A DNA stretch of 26,388 bases from DASZTV01 sp036267875. GTDB taxonomy: Bacteria; Actinomycetota; Actinomycetes; JAFAQI01. Numbering within the stretch: position 1 is the first letter of the stretch; every line of letters begins with the position of its first letter. Where the stretch lies: contig DATAVE010000142.1 of the NCBI GenBank assembly GCA_036267875.1, positions 1 through 26,388 on the forward strand. Reading direction: 5' to 3'. This document shows positions 1 to 8,509 of this stretch, piece by piece. Below the pieces are notes generated by a model. The model had not been told where the DNA came from. It saw nothing but the letters and a program-made list of their open reading frames with translations, and made no database searches. A program made the position numbers and the translations under genes.

Positions 1-368
1 CCCGGGTCTGCCGTGCGGGCCTGCGCCAACGTCGCGTAGACCGCCGTCATGAGGGCGGCCGCCGGCTGGGTCTCGAGCGTGTCGGGTGGGGCGGGCAGCG
101 CGCCCGACGCCGCCGCCTGGTCGACGATCGCGGCGGCCGCGAGCTGGAGGTCTGAAATGTCGATCGAGGCGTTCTGCTGGTCGCGCGTCTGTGCGGCGGC
201 GACCACCGTCGCGGCGGGCGCCACCCCGGACGGCGCGGCCAGCACCGCGGTTCCGGCGCCGGTGACCGCGACCAGCGCGAGACCGAGCGCCCCGCGGACG
301 AGGCGCGTGTGACGCGTCGCGACCGGAAGCACCGTCACGGAGGAGGACGGTCCAGGCGGGATCGGCAC
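1..368 (-). CDS. Secreted protein of unknown function, C-terminus cut off by the window edge
   Basis: The frame is open from a GTG at 368 to the window edge, about 122 residues, so the C-terminal part is missing. An in-frame TAG lies directly before the GTG, with a purine-rich stretch (GAAAGCGAG) upstream. A second in-frame GTG at 338 is possible. The N-terminus has an Arg-containing stretch (RHTRLVRGA) followed by a hydrophobic segment (LGLALVAVTGAGTAVLA) and an Ala/Pro-rich region, which is the layout of a Sec signal peptide. The remainder is Ala- and Gln-rich and probably helical. I do not recognise a family. It is divergent from the CocE gene at 510, with about 140 bp between them for two promoters. 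Confidence 0.6.
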   Translation of the reverse strand, partial: MPIPPGPSSSVTVLPVATRHTRLVRGALGLALVAVTGAGTAVLAAPSGVAPAATVVAAAQTRDQQNASIDISDLQLAAAAIVDQAAASGALPAPPDTLETQPAAALMTAVYATLAQARTADP

Positions 369-509
369 CTAGCTCGCTTTCGTCGTTGACCCTGGTGACC
401 GCTCCCCGTCACATGGGTGATGCGTTGTGCGTACCCCCTACAACGGCTCGCAGGCCCAGAAGGTTGACCTCCGTCGCGCAGCTTCCCCTTCGTACCGCAC
501 CATTGCGGG

Positions 510-2387
510 GTGTCGACAGCCCGCTTGTCCGTCCTGTCCGCCGCGGTTCTGACGGTCTCACTGGCCGTTCCTGCGCTCGGCGCCACCGCTGCCAGCCCTC
601 GCGCGCCTCATTCGACTGAGAGCGCCTCGCGCGAGGTGGACATGTGCAACGTCGGCGTCACGATGAGCGATGGCGCGGTGATGCGCGCCAACGTGGTGCG
701 CCCGGGACCCGGCAAGCACGCGACGATCATGATCGTCGACGGCTACAACAAGGACCTCGCCGATCCCGAGGGTCACTGCAAGAGCTACGACCAGCACCTG
801 ACCGACGCTGGGTTCAACGTCGTCACCTGGGACGACCGGGGCACCGGATCCTCGGACGGGACGTGGGGCGTCTGGAACCAACGCACCCAGCTGGACTACA
901 AGCAGGAACTGAAGTGGATCGAGAAGCAGCCCTGGCAGAACGGCAAGATCGGCACGACGGGCACGTCGTACCTCGCCATCACCTCGCTGCTGGTCGCCGA
1001 GACCGGCGACCAGCACGTCAAGGCCGTGTTCGCCAACTATCCGATGGCCGACGCCTACCGTGACGTCACGTACTTCGGTGGCGAGCTCGACTCGACGTTC
1101 ATGCCGTTCTGGTTCGGATTCACCCAGGCGACGAACACCACGGTCCCGACGCAGCTGCTCCAGGGCGACGTCGGCACAGCACCCGCGATCAACGTCGCAC
1201 AGCACGTCCTTGGCGGGCCGGGCTCGGTCGGCGCGCAGGCGATCGTCAACGCCGCGCTGCTCGACGAGAAGAACAACGGACTGAACTCGCCGTACGACGA
1301 CAGCGAGTTCAAGTACTCCTCGCCCGCGACCAAGGCAGCCAAGATCCATGCGGCGGTGTTCTGGGTCGGTGGTTGGTACGACATCTTCCAGCGCGGTGAG
1401 CCCTACCTCTGGCACGCGCTGACCGGCACGCCGAAGGGCGGCAAGGTCTGGGTGCAGGGCCCGACGTACCACGGCGGTGCGATCTCGCAGTGGTCCTCGC
1501 TCGGCTACGGCCCCAGCGAGGAATCGACCGAGGTCGCGTGGTTCCAGCACTACCTCGACGGCGCCCGCAACAAGTTCGGCACCCACAGCGCGGCCAAGGG
1601 CGTCTCACCCATCAACCTCTGGGAGGTCGGCCAGAACCACTGGGGCCGCTACCCATCCTGGCCGCTGCCGGGGACGAAGTGGACCTCGGCGTACCTGTCC
1701 TCGGCGAAGTCGGGCAGCAGCACGAACTCGCTCAACGACGGGTCACTCGTCACGTCGGCGCACCAGACCACAGGGTCCTCGGCGATGCCGTTCGAGCCCG
1801 TCGGAGGACTGTGCAACCGCGGGCTCGGGCAGTGGGCTGCCGGCCTCGCCGCCGGCTTGCCGTGCGAGACCAACGAGACACTCGCCGAGACCGGAACGTT
1901 GACCTTCACCACCGCGCCACTCAAGCGCGCGATGCACATCGCAGGGCCGATCACGCTGAACCTCTGGGCCACGTTGTCGCGGCCCGACGCGTCGCTCTAC
2001 GCCGCGGTCACCGACGTCTCGTCGGCCGGGTCCGACGAGATCACCTCGGGCGGGCTGGACGCGCAGTTCCGATCGCTGGACTCCGCGAAGACGTGGCGCA
2101 ACGCGGCGGGCCAGGTGATCCTGCCGTACCACCCGTTCACGCCCGCATCTCTTAGTCCGGTGCCGGCCGGGAAGCCCGAGCTCTACCGGATCGAGATCTA
2201 CCCGACCGACACGACGATCGCGGCCGGCCACCGGTTACGCCTCGTCGTCGGGACGGCGAACACTCCGGAGTTCACCGTCCCGGTCAACCGGCTGACGCAG
2301 ATGCTCGGCGGCACGGTCACGGTGCTCGCGTCCGGCAGTCACCGCTCGAGCCTGCTGCTCCCGCTCCGCCCCACCGGTTCGAAGTAG
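510..2387 (+). CDS. Secreted CocE/NonD family alpha/beta hydrolase (X-Pro dipeptidyl-peptidase S15-like)
   Basis: This is a 625-residue protein starting at GTG 510; the in-frame TGA at 465 leaves no earlier start, and I see no good ribosome-binding site. Residues 1-28 look like a signal peptide (hydrophobic core VLSAAVLTVSLAVPALG), so the enzyme should act outside the membrane. The catalytic triad of the family is visible: Ser153 in GTSYLA, Asp291 in VGGWYDIF and His321 in GPTYHGG. The oxyanion region DDRGTGSSDG is at 108-117. From about residue 400 to the end lies the beta-rich PepX C-terminal domain. The length fits CocE/NonD enzymes, which hydrolyse esters or amides of acyl substrates; the true substrate cannot be read from sequence. 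The next gene starts 9 bp downstream, suggesting co-transcription. Confidence 0.85.
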   Translation: MSTARLSVLSAAVLTVSLAVPALGATAASPRAPHSTESASREVDMCNVGVTMSDGAVMRANVVRPGPGKHATIMIVDGYNKDLADPEGHCKSYDQHLTDAGFNVVTWDDRGTGSSDGTWGVWNQRTQLDYKQELKWIEKQPWQNGKIGTTGTSYLAITSLLVAETGDQHVKAVFANYPMADAYRDVTYFGGELDSTFMPFWFGFTQATNTTVPTQLLQGDVGTAPAINVAQHVLGGPGSVGAQAIVNAALLDEKNNGLNSPYDDSEFKYSSPATKAAKIHAAVFWVGGWYDIFQRGEPYLWHALTGTPKGGKVWVQGPTYHGGAISQWSSLGYGPSEESTEVAWFQHYLDGARNKFGTHSAAKGVSPINLWEVGQNHWGRYPSWPLPGTKWTSAYLSSAKSGSSTNSLNDGSLVTSAHQTTGSSAMPFEPVGGLCNRGLGQWAAGLAAGLPCETNETLAETGTLTFTTAPLKRAMHIAGPITLNLWATLSRPDASLYAAVTDVSSAGSDEITSGGLDAQFRSLDSAKTWRNAAGQVILPYHPFTPASLSPVPAGKPELYRIEIYPTDTTIAAGHRLRLVVGTANTPEFTVPVNRLTQMLGGTVTVLASGSHRSSLLLPLRPTGSK

Positions 2388-2396
2388 CACACAACC

Positions 2397-3734
2397 ATGT
2401 CCCTGGCCGGCCTTCGGCGAGCTCGAGCACGCTCAGCAGTGACCGGGCTCATCGCAGTTGTGTGCTACTTCGGTCTCACGAACGTCGTCATTGCTGCGCC
2501 GGCGAAGCCGGCAGCGGCAGCGACGAAGCCGGCAGCAGCAGCGGCGGCGGCCAAGCCGGCGGCTCACGGCTACTGGATCCCGGGCGACCTGCACGTCCAC
2601 ACGATCTACGGCCATGACACCTGCATCACTCCGACGATCGCGTGGGACTACACGAAGCCGTCACGCGCTGCCCGCCGTACCTGTCCTGCTGCCTACACGT
2701 GGGGCTTTCCGCCGGCATACCGGCTCAACGAGGCACTCAGCCGCGGGCTCGGCTACGTCGCGATCAGCGACCACAACAACGTCGTCAACCAGACCGACCC
2801 CGCGGTGCTCGCCTGGGAGAAGGCGCATCCGGACTTCGTGTCCATTCCGGCGTATGAGAACTCCCAGGCCGGCCACGTGCAGATGCTCGGCGCCACCTCC
2901 TGCTACGGCAACCACGGACCGACGAAGCAGGTCGTCGAGTGCGACGCGACGCCTAAGGACAAGACAGTCCACGGGATGCAGGAGCTCGCTGACTCGTTGC
3001 GCCGTCACGGCGGTGTCTTCCAGATCAACCACCCGAGCGACATGGACTGGCTGCACGCCTACGGCCACAAGGTCGTTCCCGACACGGTCGAGGTCTGGAA
3101 CATCGGGCTGTGGGCGTTTCAGAACCCCCTTCCCAGTGCCAACGACAACAACTTCTCGTTGCGCTGGTACGACGTGTTCCTTCGGCACGGCGCCGAGGTG
3201 GGCGTCACGGGGGGAAGCGACTCGCACTGGCGGCTGACCGACTCGGTCCAGGGCGTCGGCGACCCGACGACGTGGGTCTACGTGACGCAACGATCGATCC
3301 AGGGCGTGCTGGCCGGGATCCGCGCGCACCACACCTTCGTCTCCGACTTCCCGCCGGTGCAGGACGGCGCGCGGCTCTACCTCGAAGCCGACGCCGACCA
3401 CGACGGGCAGTACGAGGCGATCGCCGGCTCGCAGGTCAAGCCGGGTGCGGCGTACCGCGTCCGCACCGCCAACGCGCTCCCCGGATCGGTCGTGCGGATC
3501 ACCACCGACAAGGGCACGGTGCTCGTGCGGCTTCCGCTGTCCGGGACGCTGACCTTCGCCCCCGGCGTCAACGGCATCCCGAAGGCGTCGCTGTTCGTCC
3601 GGAGCGAGCTGCTCGAGCCCGACGCCCGTCAGCTGCGCACCGATGTGTGCGATCCGATCATCGGCTCGCAGACCACGATCTGCCGCGACGACCTGCTGAT
3701 GGAATCGCTGACCTCACCTATCTTCGTCAGATGA
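2397..3734 (+). CDS. Secreted PHP-domain metal-dependent hydrolase, CehA/McbA-like
   Basis: This is a 445-residue protein. The first 34 residues form a signal peptide (TGLIAVVCYFGLTNVVIA). A low-complexity Ala/Lys/Pro linker follows at about 35-56. The PHP fold then shows its metal-binding motifs in order: GDLHVHT (His66, His68), ISDHN (Asp125, His126), AYEN (Glu154) with His160, INHPS (His212) and GGSDSH (Asp275, His277). This set matches the CehA/McbA family, whose founding members hydrolyse carbamate esters, and related PHP phosphoesterases. The substrate here is unknown. The C-terminal 120 residues are beta-rich and may be an accessory domain. It lies 9 bp after the CocE-like hydrolase, and its stop overlaps the next start (ATGA), so the three plus-strand genes form one likely operon of exported products. 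Confidence 0.82.
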   Translation: MSLAGLRRARARSAVTGLIAVVCYFGLTNVVIAAPAKPAAAATKPAAAAAAAKPAAHGYWIPGDLHVHTIYGHDTCITPTIAWDYTKPSRAARRTCPAAYTWGFPPAYRLNEALSRGLGYVAISDHNNVVNQTDPAVLAWEKAHPDFVSIPAYENSQAGHVQMLGATSCYGNHGPTKQVVECDATPKDKTVHGMQELADSLRRHGGVFQINHPSDMDWLHAYGHKVVPDTVEVWNIGLWAFQNPLPSANDNNFSLRWYDVFLRHGAEVGVTGGSDSHWRLTDSVQGVGDPTTWVYVTQRSIQGVLAGIRAHHTFVSDFPPVQDGARLYLEADADHDGQYEAIAGSQVKPGAAYRVRTANALPGSVVRITTDKGTVLVRLPLSGTLTFAPGVNGIPKASLFVRSELLEPDARQLRTDVCDPIIGSQTTICRDDLLMESLTSPIFVR

Positions 3735-4126
3735 GCTCGGGCGACCCGAATCAGGAAGCCGTCACGCCAGGGACGGTGAAACGGCTGTTCATCTTGAGCA
3801 TGCTGCCTTTTGCCGGCTTCGTGCTCGTCGTCGTGGGCGGCATCCTCTGGTTCAAGGCGGCAAGCGACAACAACTCGTTGAGCTGCAACTCGTTCGGCAG
3901 CTTCGGTGCGCCGTCAGGATGCACCCATCACTCCTACGTGGCGGCGATCGTGCTGGTCGTGATCGGCGTGGTCATCGCGTTCGGCGGCGGGATGTACGCC
4001 AACTACTACGCCGCGCGCCAGGTCGGTCTGCCATTACTGGGCGCCTTCCTCAACCGCAGCCGAGCCCAGCAGATGCAGCAGACGCCGCCACCTCAACCGC
4101 CGCTCAACCCGCCGCCGGGAGAATGA
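3731..4126 (+). CDS. Small membrane protein with two transmembrane segments, unknown function
   Basis: This is a 131-residue protein whose ATG at 3731 overlaps the stop codon of the PHP hydrolase (ATGA), so it is probably translationally coupled. Two hydrophobic helices are visible at about 20-42 (FILSMLPFAGFVLVVVGGIL) and 70-92 (VAAIVLVVIGVVIAFGGGMY). The loop between them is rich in Ser and Asn and has two Cys residues (SCNS, GCTH), which could form a disulfide outside the cell. The C-terminus is Gln/Pro-rich (QQTPPPQPPLNPPPG) and likely cytoplasmic. I do not recognise a family. Its last 23 bp overlap the end of the convergent zincin gene on the minus strand. Confidence 0.7.
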   Translation: MSSGDPNQEAVTPGTVKRLFILSMLPFAGFVLVVVGGILWFKAASDNNSLSCNSFGSFGAPSGCTHHSYVAAIVLVVIGVVIAFGGGMYANYYAARQVGLPLLGAFLNRSRAQQMQQTPPPQPPLNPPPGE

Positions 4127-4841
4127 CCGCGGGGTAGTCGCCGCGGGTCCAGGGCGGATCGGGAAGGTGCTCGTCGAGCTTGCCGTTCAGCGCGCAGTCC
4201 CCCGTCCGGTAATTGTCCGGCATGTTGGGATAGTCCACGAGCCAGTAGTCCCGGGCGAGGGCGAGACCCTCCTGCGGGGTCGCGCCGAGTAGCTGGGCGG
4301 TCTCAGCGTCACGCTGCATCGCCTCACACTCCGCGAGCGCCTCTACGGGCTGACCGCGCATGTGCATCGACTCGTGGGTCAGAACGTGCACGGCGATGAT
4401 CTCGTCAGGACTCGGATGCGCCTGGTCCCCGCCGTAATAGTGCTTCAGGTCGGCGCAGGGCCCGCGCATGATCGTCGTGTGGTGCTCGGGCACCCCGTCG
4501 TCCCCGAACTTGACGAACCCGAGGTCCCCCGACAGATCGGTGAACTCCTGCCCGAGGGTCTCGCAGTGGACGGTTGCGTGCGCGCCCACGATGACCGTCG
4601 CGACCTTGTCGAGCTTTGCCTCCTCCCGGTGCCGAAGAAAGGTCGGTAGCGCGAGTGCGATCGCGAGGACCGTGAGGAGGCTGACGCTGATGGTGGGGAA
4701 TCGTCGGCGGCGACCGAGGCTGTCGTACGAATGCAGCTGCCAGCGCGCCGCGAGGAACGCCGCGCCGATGGCGGCAGCCACTCCCAAGATCAGCAGCACC
4801 AGGAAACGATGGCACGGCCGTAGATTTCGTGGGTGAGGCAC
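4104..4841 (-). CDS. Membrane-anchored putative zincin metallopeptidase-like protein (HESMH motif)
   Basis: This is a 245-residue protein from GTG 4841; a GTG at 4799 is an alternative start. Two hydrophobic helices occupy about 13-32 and 50-69, then comes a soluble domain. That domain has THESMHMRG at 155-163, which contains the HExxH zinc signature (His156, Glu157, His160). Glu171 lies in EALAECEAMQ, a good candidate third ligand. Cys93, Cys129 and Cys172 could form disulfides if the domain is outside the cell. The HESxHxRG...EAxAEC pattern recurs, from my memory, in uncharacterised actinobacterial proteins. Catalysis is inferred from the motif only. The gene overlaps its convergent neighbour by 23 bp and the divergent monooxygenase by 9 bp at the 5' end. 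Confidence 0.72.
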   Translation of the reverse strand: MPHPRNLRPCHRFLVLLILGVAAAIGAAFLAARWQLHSYDSLGRRRRFPTISVSLLTVLAIALALPTFLRHREEAKLDKVATVIVGAHATVHCETLGQEFTDLSGDLGFVKFGDDGVPEHHTTIMRGPCADLKHYYGGDQAHPSPDEIIAVHVLTHESMHMRGQPVEALAECEAMQRDAETAQLLGATPQEGLALARDYWLVDYPNMPDNYRTGDCALNGKLDEHLPDPPWTRGDYPAVILPAAG

Positions 4842-5873
4842 AACACCGGATCTGCGCTTCGTGAGCTCGGCGTCGCGAACCCGGTGATCGCGGCGCCCCT
4901 CGCCGGCGGCCCGACGGCGCCGGCACTCGTCATCGCGGCGTGGTCAGCGCAGTCCCTCGGTTTCCTGGCGGGCGGCTACAAGTCGGCAGACGCACTCGCC
5001 GTGCAGGTCGCCGAGGTTCGCCGCGCGACCGAGATCTTCGGGGTGAACCTGTTCGCGCCGAACCCGGTCCCGGTCGACGCTGAGGCGTTCCGTCGATACG
5101 CGGCGCGGGTCCAGGAGGTGGCCGGAGAGTTCGGCCTCGACGTCACCCGAAACGATCCGGTCGAGGATGACGACGCGTGGTCGGACAAGGTGGAGCTGCT
5201 GCTGGCCTCTCCAGTGCCGGTTGTGAGCTTCACCTTCGGCGTACCTCATGCATCGGTCGTCGCGGCACTCCGCAAAGCGGGGACGATGACGGTGCAGACC
5301 GTGACGAGCGTCGATGAGGTCGCTGAGGCCGAGGCCTCTGGAGTCGACGCCCTCACGGTCCAGTCCTCCTCGGCCGGTGGCCATCGCGGAACACTGCACC
5401 CAGAGGAGACGGCCGACGTGACGCCGCTGCCCCAGCTCATCGCGGCGATCCGCGCGCAGACGTCCTTGCCGGTGATCGCTGCCGGCGGAATCTCGACCCA
5501 AGCTGGTGTCACCGGCGTACTTGAGGCCGGCGCCGCCGCGGCGATGGTCGGCACGGTGCTCCTGCGCAGCAACGAGAGTGGCGCGTCCGAAGTCCACCAA
5601 GCAGCGATCGCCGAACACGACAGGGAGACCGTCGTCACTCGCGCGTTCAGCGGCCGTCCGGCGCGCGGGCTGCGCAACGAGTTCATCGACCGGTTCGAGA
5701 GCGCCGCGCCACTCGGCTATCCCGCGTTGCACCACCTCACCAGCCCGCTCCGACGCGCCGCTGCCGCAGCCGGCAACCCCGAGCTCGTCAACCTCTGGGC
5801 CGGTACGGGCTACCGCGACGCAACCGCGGAGCCAGCCGCGGCAATCCTCACGAGGCTTGCAGGATCGCTCTGA
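4833..5873 (+). CDS. Nitronate monooxygenase (2-nitropropane dioxygenase-like FMN enzyme)
   Basis: This is a 346-residue TIM-barrel flavoenzyme of the nitronate monooxygenase family, which oxidises alkyl nitronates with O2 using FMN. The N-terminal FMN-binding pattern is APLAGGPTAPAL (21-32) followed by LGFLAGGYK (42-50). His184 in SSAGGHRGT is the family's catalytic histidine position. PVIAAGGIS (213-221) and GAAAAMVGTVLLRS (233-246) form the phosphate-binding part of the barrel. The GTG at 4833 lacks a clear ribosome-binding site and overlaps the start of the divergent zincin gene. The family homology begins within about 12 residues of this start, so it is close to correct. It is a soluble cytoplasmic enzyme, and the neighbours give no pathway. 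Confidence 0.88.
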   Translation: MRHNTGSALRELGVANPVIAAPLAGGPTAPALVIAAWSAQSLGFLAGGYKSADALAVQVAEVRRATEIFGVNLFAPNPVPVDAEAFRRYAARVQEVAGEFGLDVTRNDPVEDDDAWSDKVELLLASPVPVVSFTFGVPHASVVAALRKAGTMTVQTVTSVDEVAEAEASGVDALTVQSSSAGGHRGTLHPEETADVTPLPQLIAAIRAQTSLPVIAAGGISTQAGVTGVLEAGAAAAMVGTVLLRSNESGASEVHQAAIAEHDRETVVTRAFSGRPARGLRNEFIDRFESAAPLGYPALHHLTSPLRRAAAAAGNPELVNLWAGTGYRDATAEPAAAILTRLAGSL

Positions 5874-5944
5874 GAGACGACCGGGTGACCGCCGAGGTCG
5901 CGGAACACTAGGGTTCGGCGTAGGACATCGATGAGGAGCTTGTG

Positions 5945-6724
5945 ATGCGACGGATCGCCTGCCTGGCCGGCTTCGCCCTGGGAGCAGCCGTGTTGACCGC
6001 AATGCCGGTCAGTGCCGCTGGTCAGCCCAGTGTCGGCCTGAAGGTTCCTGCGCACGCCCACGCCGGACATCCGACGAAGGTGCACTACAGCTCCTCAGGT
6101 GTCTCCGGCGACACGTTGGTGCTGCAACGCCAGGTGGGCTCGGCCTGGCACACCATCCGCACGCTGTCAGCGTCAAGCGGGACGACGACGGTCCCGAAGC
6201 TCGCGCTCGGCATCTACGAGATCCGCCTTGCGGCGTTCACCCACAGTGGTGGCCTCGTGACGGCGAAGGGACGCGTGCTTCACGTCTTCGGCACCGTGAA
6301 GTTCACCGACCTGTTCCCACAACTCGGTCACGGCGGGCACTACAGCACGCCGGAGAAGAACTTCAAGTACGCCTTCGCCTTCTACAACACCGCCGGGACC
6401 TACACCGCGCTGACCGTGAAGGACAGCCCATGTGACTCGGTGCACGTGGAGTTCATCCCGGGCACCGACAACGGCACCGCGTCGGTTCCTGGCGTGAGCT
6501 CCGGCACCTTGTACCTCGGCCGGCACAACCGCTCCAAGATCCACAAGACGGTCGCGCCACAGCACATCGGCACGGTCCACGGGTCGGTCCTGCTCAACCA
6601 GGCGTGGTCGCTGCTCGTGGCCCAGTCCGCCGGCGGTGGACAGCTCATGACCTGGTACGTCAACGGCTCTGCCAGCTGCGACCACTCTCCCGTCGCTCAC
6701 TTCGCGGCCTCCGGCGCCAACTGA
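5945..6724 (+). CDS. Secreted protein of unknown function
   Basis: This is a 259-residue protein. ATG 5945 is chosen because GAGGAG at 5933-5938 sits 6 bases upstream; the GTG at 5942 is in frame but too close. The N-terminus (RRIACLAGFALGAAVLTAMPVSAAG) is a clear signal peptide with likely cleavage after VSA. The first half is beta-rich with an Ig-like rhythm (LKVPAHAHAGHPTKVHYSSSG, then LQRQVGSAWHTI), like actinobacterial extracellular proteins with repeated beta-sandwich modules. The second half has two Cys (SPCDS, SASCDHS) that may pair. No catalytic motif is visible. It ends 10 bp before the convergent ABC permease gene. Confidence 0.7.
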   Translation: MRRIACLAGFALGAAVLTAMPVSAAGQPSVGLKVPAHAHAGHPTKVHYSSSGVSGDTLVLQRQVGSAWHTIRTLSASSGTTTVPKLALGIYEIRLAAFTHSGGLVTAKGRVLHVFGTVKFTDLFPQLGHGGHYSTPEKNFKYAFAFYNTAGTYTALTVKDSPCDSVHVEFIPGTDNGTASVPGVSSGTLYLGRHNRSKIHKTVAPQHIGTVHGSVLLNQAWSLLVAQSAGGGQLMTWYVNGSASCDHSPVAHFAASGAN

Positions 6725-6734
6725 CGCGCCGGCG

Positions 6735-7568
6735 TCACACGTCGCGGCGGGCGAAGGTCCACGCGCCGATCGCCAACGCCAGCGTGGCGTAGAGGCAGAG
6801 CACGGCGAAGCCCGTCCACGGTCCGAAGTAGTGCGCCTCGGGGACGACCGCGCCGGTCGATGACGCCGCGATCTGTTCCGGCATGAACTTCTCGACAGCG
6901 TTCTGCGCGCCGGTCGGCAGTGCCGCCAAGACGCTGGGAAGCACCATCAAGATCCCGACGAGTGAGGCGATGGCACCCGCGGTGTGACGCAGCGCGAACC
7001 CGATGCCGAGCGCCATAAGGCTCACCAGCGCGAAGTAGGCACCGGTCAGGGCGACCGCGCGAATCACGCCCGGGTCGCCGATGTGGCTGATCGGGGTGTG
7101 ACCGGACAGCAGCGCCTGCCCGATGAAGTACGACGCAAACGAGATCACTTCACCGACCACAAGTGCGACGCCGCCGTAGACAACTGCCTTCGCGACGAGC
7201 ATCGGGGTGCGCCTCGGCGCGGCAGCGACGCTGCTTCGGATCGTGCCGCTGGCGTACTCCGCGGTGATGGCGAGAACGCCGAACACCGCAACAGCCAGCT
7301 GGCCGAACGCGGCGCCCACGAGGCTTTGGTTGGTGGGGTCCCACGTCGCCTTGTCCGAGGCGGAGGCATGCGCCCAGTGCGCGGCGACCTCGGCGTTGAT
7401 CAGCGCGCCGAGACCGACCGTGACCACCACCATCGCGGCAAGCGTCCACTTGGACGACCGAAGCGACCGCAGCTTGATCCACTCCGCCTTCATCAACGGA
7501 GTGAGTGCCTTCATCGGGGTGGGCCTGCTGATCGGGAGAACCCTGCTTGTCGAAACGATGGTGCTCAT
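6735..7568 (-). CDS. ABC-2 type transporter permease
   Basis: This is a 277-residue membrane protein with about six hydrophobic segments. The first follows a basic cytoplasmic start (MKAEWIKLRSLRSSKWTLAA), the typical opening of ABC-2 family permeases. Later helices include AAFGQLAVAVFGVLAITAEY, AVVYGGVALVVGEVISF, ALTGAYFALVSLMALGIGFA and GFAVLCLYATLALAIGAWTF. The motif EYASGTIRSS after the second helix is usual for drug or lipid exporters of this group. Its ATG at 7568 overlaps the stop of the upstream ATPase gene (TCATGA), so the two proteins are made together and form one exporter. The substrate is unknown. Confidence 0.88.
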   Translation of the reverse strand: MSTIVSTSRVLPISRPTPMKALTPLMKAEWIKLRSLRSSKWTLAAMVVVTVGLGALINAEVAAHWAHASASDKATWDPTNQSLVGAAFGQLAVAVFGVLAITAEYASGTIRSSVAAAPRRTPMLVAKAVVYGGVALVVGEVISFASYFIGQALLSGHTPISHIGDPGVIRAVALTGAYFALVSLMALGIGFALRHTAGAIASLVGILMVLPSVLAALPTGAQNAVEKFMPEQIAASSTGAVVPEAHYFGPWTGFAVLCLYATLALAIGAWTFARRDV

Positions 7569-8464
7569 GACGCGCTCCTGAACGACTCGGTGAGCTCGAG
7601 GAACGCGTCCTCAAGCGAGGTCTGACGGGGGGTGAGCTGATGGACCGGGACCCGGGCGGCGAATGCCAGGTCGCCGACCTGCGGGGCGCTGAGGCCGGTG
7701 ACCTCCAGGGTGTCGACGTCGCGTACCTCGACAACACCACCGGCTGCCTCGAGGACATCGGCAAGCCGATCGCGCTCCGGGGCGACGACCAGGACCGAGC
7801 CGGCATCGTCGGCGGTCAGCTGGTCGGTCGGGCAGTCTGCGACCAGCCGGCCGCGCTGGATGACGATCAGGTGCTCCGCGGTGACGGACACCTCGGAGAG
7901 CAGATGGCTCGAGAGCAGGACCGTGCGGCCCTCGTCAGCCAACGAGCGAAGCAGTTCGCGGATCCAGCGGACGCCGTCGACGTCGAGCCCGTTGACCGGC
8001 TCGTCGAGGATGACGACGCCGGGATCGCCGAGCAGCGCGACCGCGACGCCGAGGCGCTGTCCCATGCCGAGGGAGAACCCGCCGACCCGCCGGTCCGCGG
8101 CGCCGGCGAGGCCGACCAGCTCGAGCAGCTCATCGACCCGGGCGAACCCGATGGCCTGGCTGGCCGCGAGGTAGCGAAGGTGCTCCCGTGCGCTGCGACC
8201 GGGGTGCAGTGCCTTGGCTTCGAGCAGCGCCCCGACATGATGCAGCGGCATCGGGATGTCGCGGTAGTCGCGGCCGCCGATCCGGGCGGTCCCCTTGTCG
8301 GGACGGTCGAGCCCCATGATCAGGCGCATCGTCGTCGACTTGCCTGCGCCATTCGGGCCGAGGAAGCCGGTCACCCGGCCGGGTTCGACGGTGAAGGTCA
8401 GGTCATCGACGGCGAGCGAGTCGCCGTACCGCTTGGTCAGTTGCTGAACCTCAATGGCATCCAT
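7565..8464 (-). CDS. ABC transporter ATP-binding protein (drug/antibiotic exporter type)
   Basis: This is a 299-residue ATPase from ATG 8464. The frame stays open far upstream, but family homology begins at this ATG (DAIEVQQLTKRYG). The motifs are Walker A GPNGAGKST (36-44), signature SLGMGQ (131-136; variant of LSGGQ), Walker B VVILDEP (150-156) and the switch His187 in SSHLLSE. The C-terminal extension from about residue 215 is the regulatory tail seen in DrrA/CcmA-like exporters. It pairs with the overlapping permease. A two-component system starts 132 bp away on the other strand. Kinase and response-regulator genes next to such exporters often control them, which is an inference here. Confidence 0.92.
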   Translation of the reverse strand: MDAIEVQQLTKRYGDSLAVDDLTFTVEPGRVTGFLGPNGAGKSTTMRLIMGLDRPDKGTARIGGRDYRDIPMPLHHVGALLEAKALHPGRSAREHLRYLAASQAIGFARVDELLELVGLAGAADRRVGGFSLGMGQRLGVAVALLGDPGVVILDEPVNGLDVDGVRWIRELLRSLADEGRTVLLSSHLLSEVSVTAEHLIVIQRGRLVADCPTDQLTADDAGSVLVVAPERDRLADVLEAAGGVVEVRDVDTLEVTGLSAPQVGDLAFAARVPVHQLTPRQTSLEDAFLELTESFRSAS

Positions 8465-8509
8465 GACTGCCAGGCTGCTGATAGCGCAGCTCCCGCGACA
8501 GCCGGATTC

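Noticed and set aside
369..509. Promoter TTGACC at 386-391 for the secreted CocE gene
   Set aside because: No acceptable -10 hexamer lies 16-18 bp downstream, so I do not call it.
2498..2566. GC-rich tandem repeat in the PHP hydrolase gene
   Set aside because: It encodes an Ala/Lys/Pro linker after the signal peptide, a common feature of exported actinobacterial proteins.
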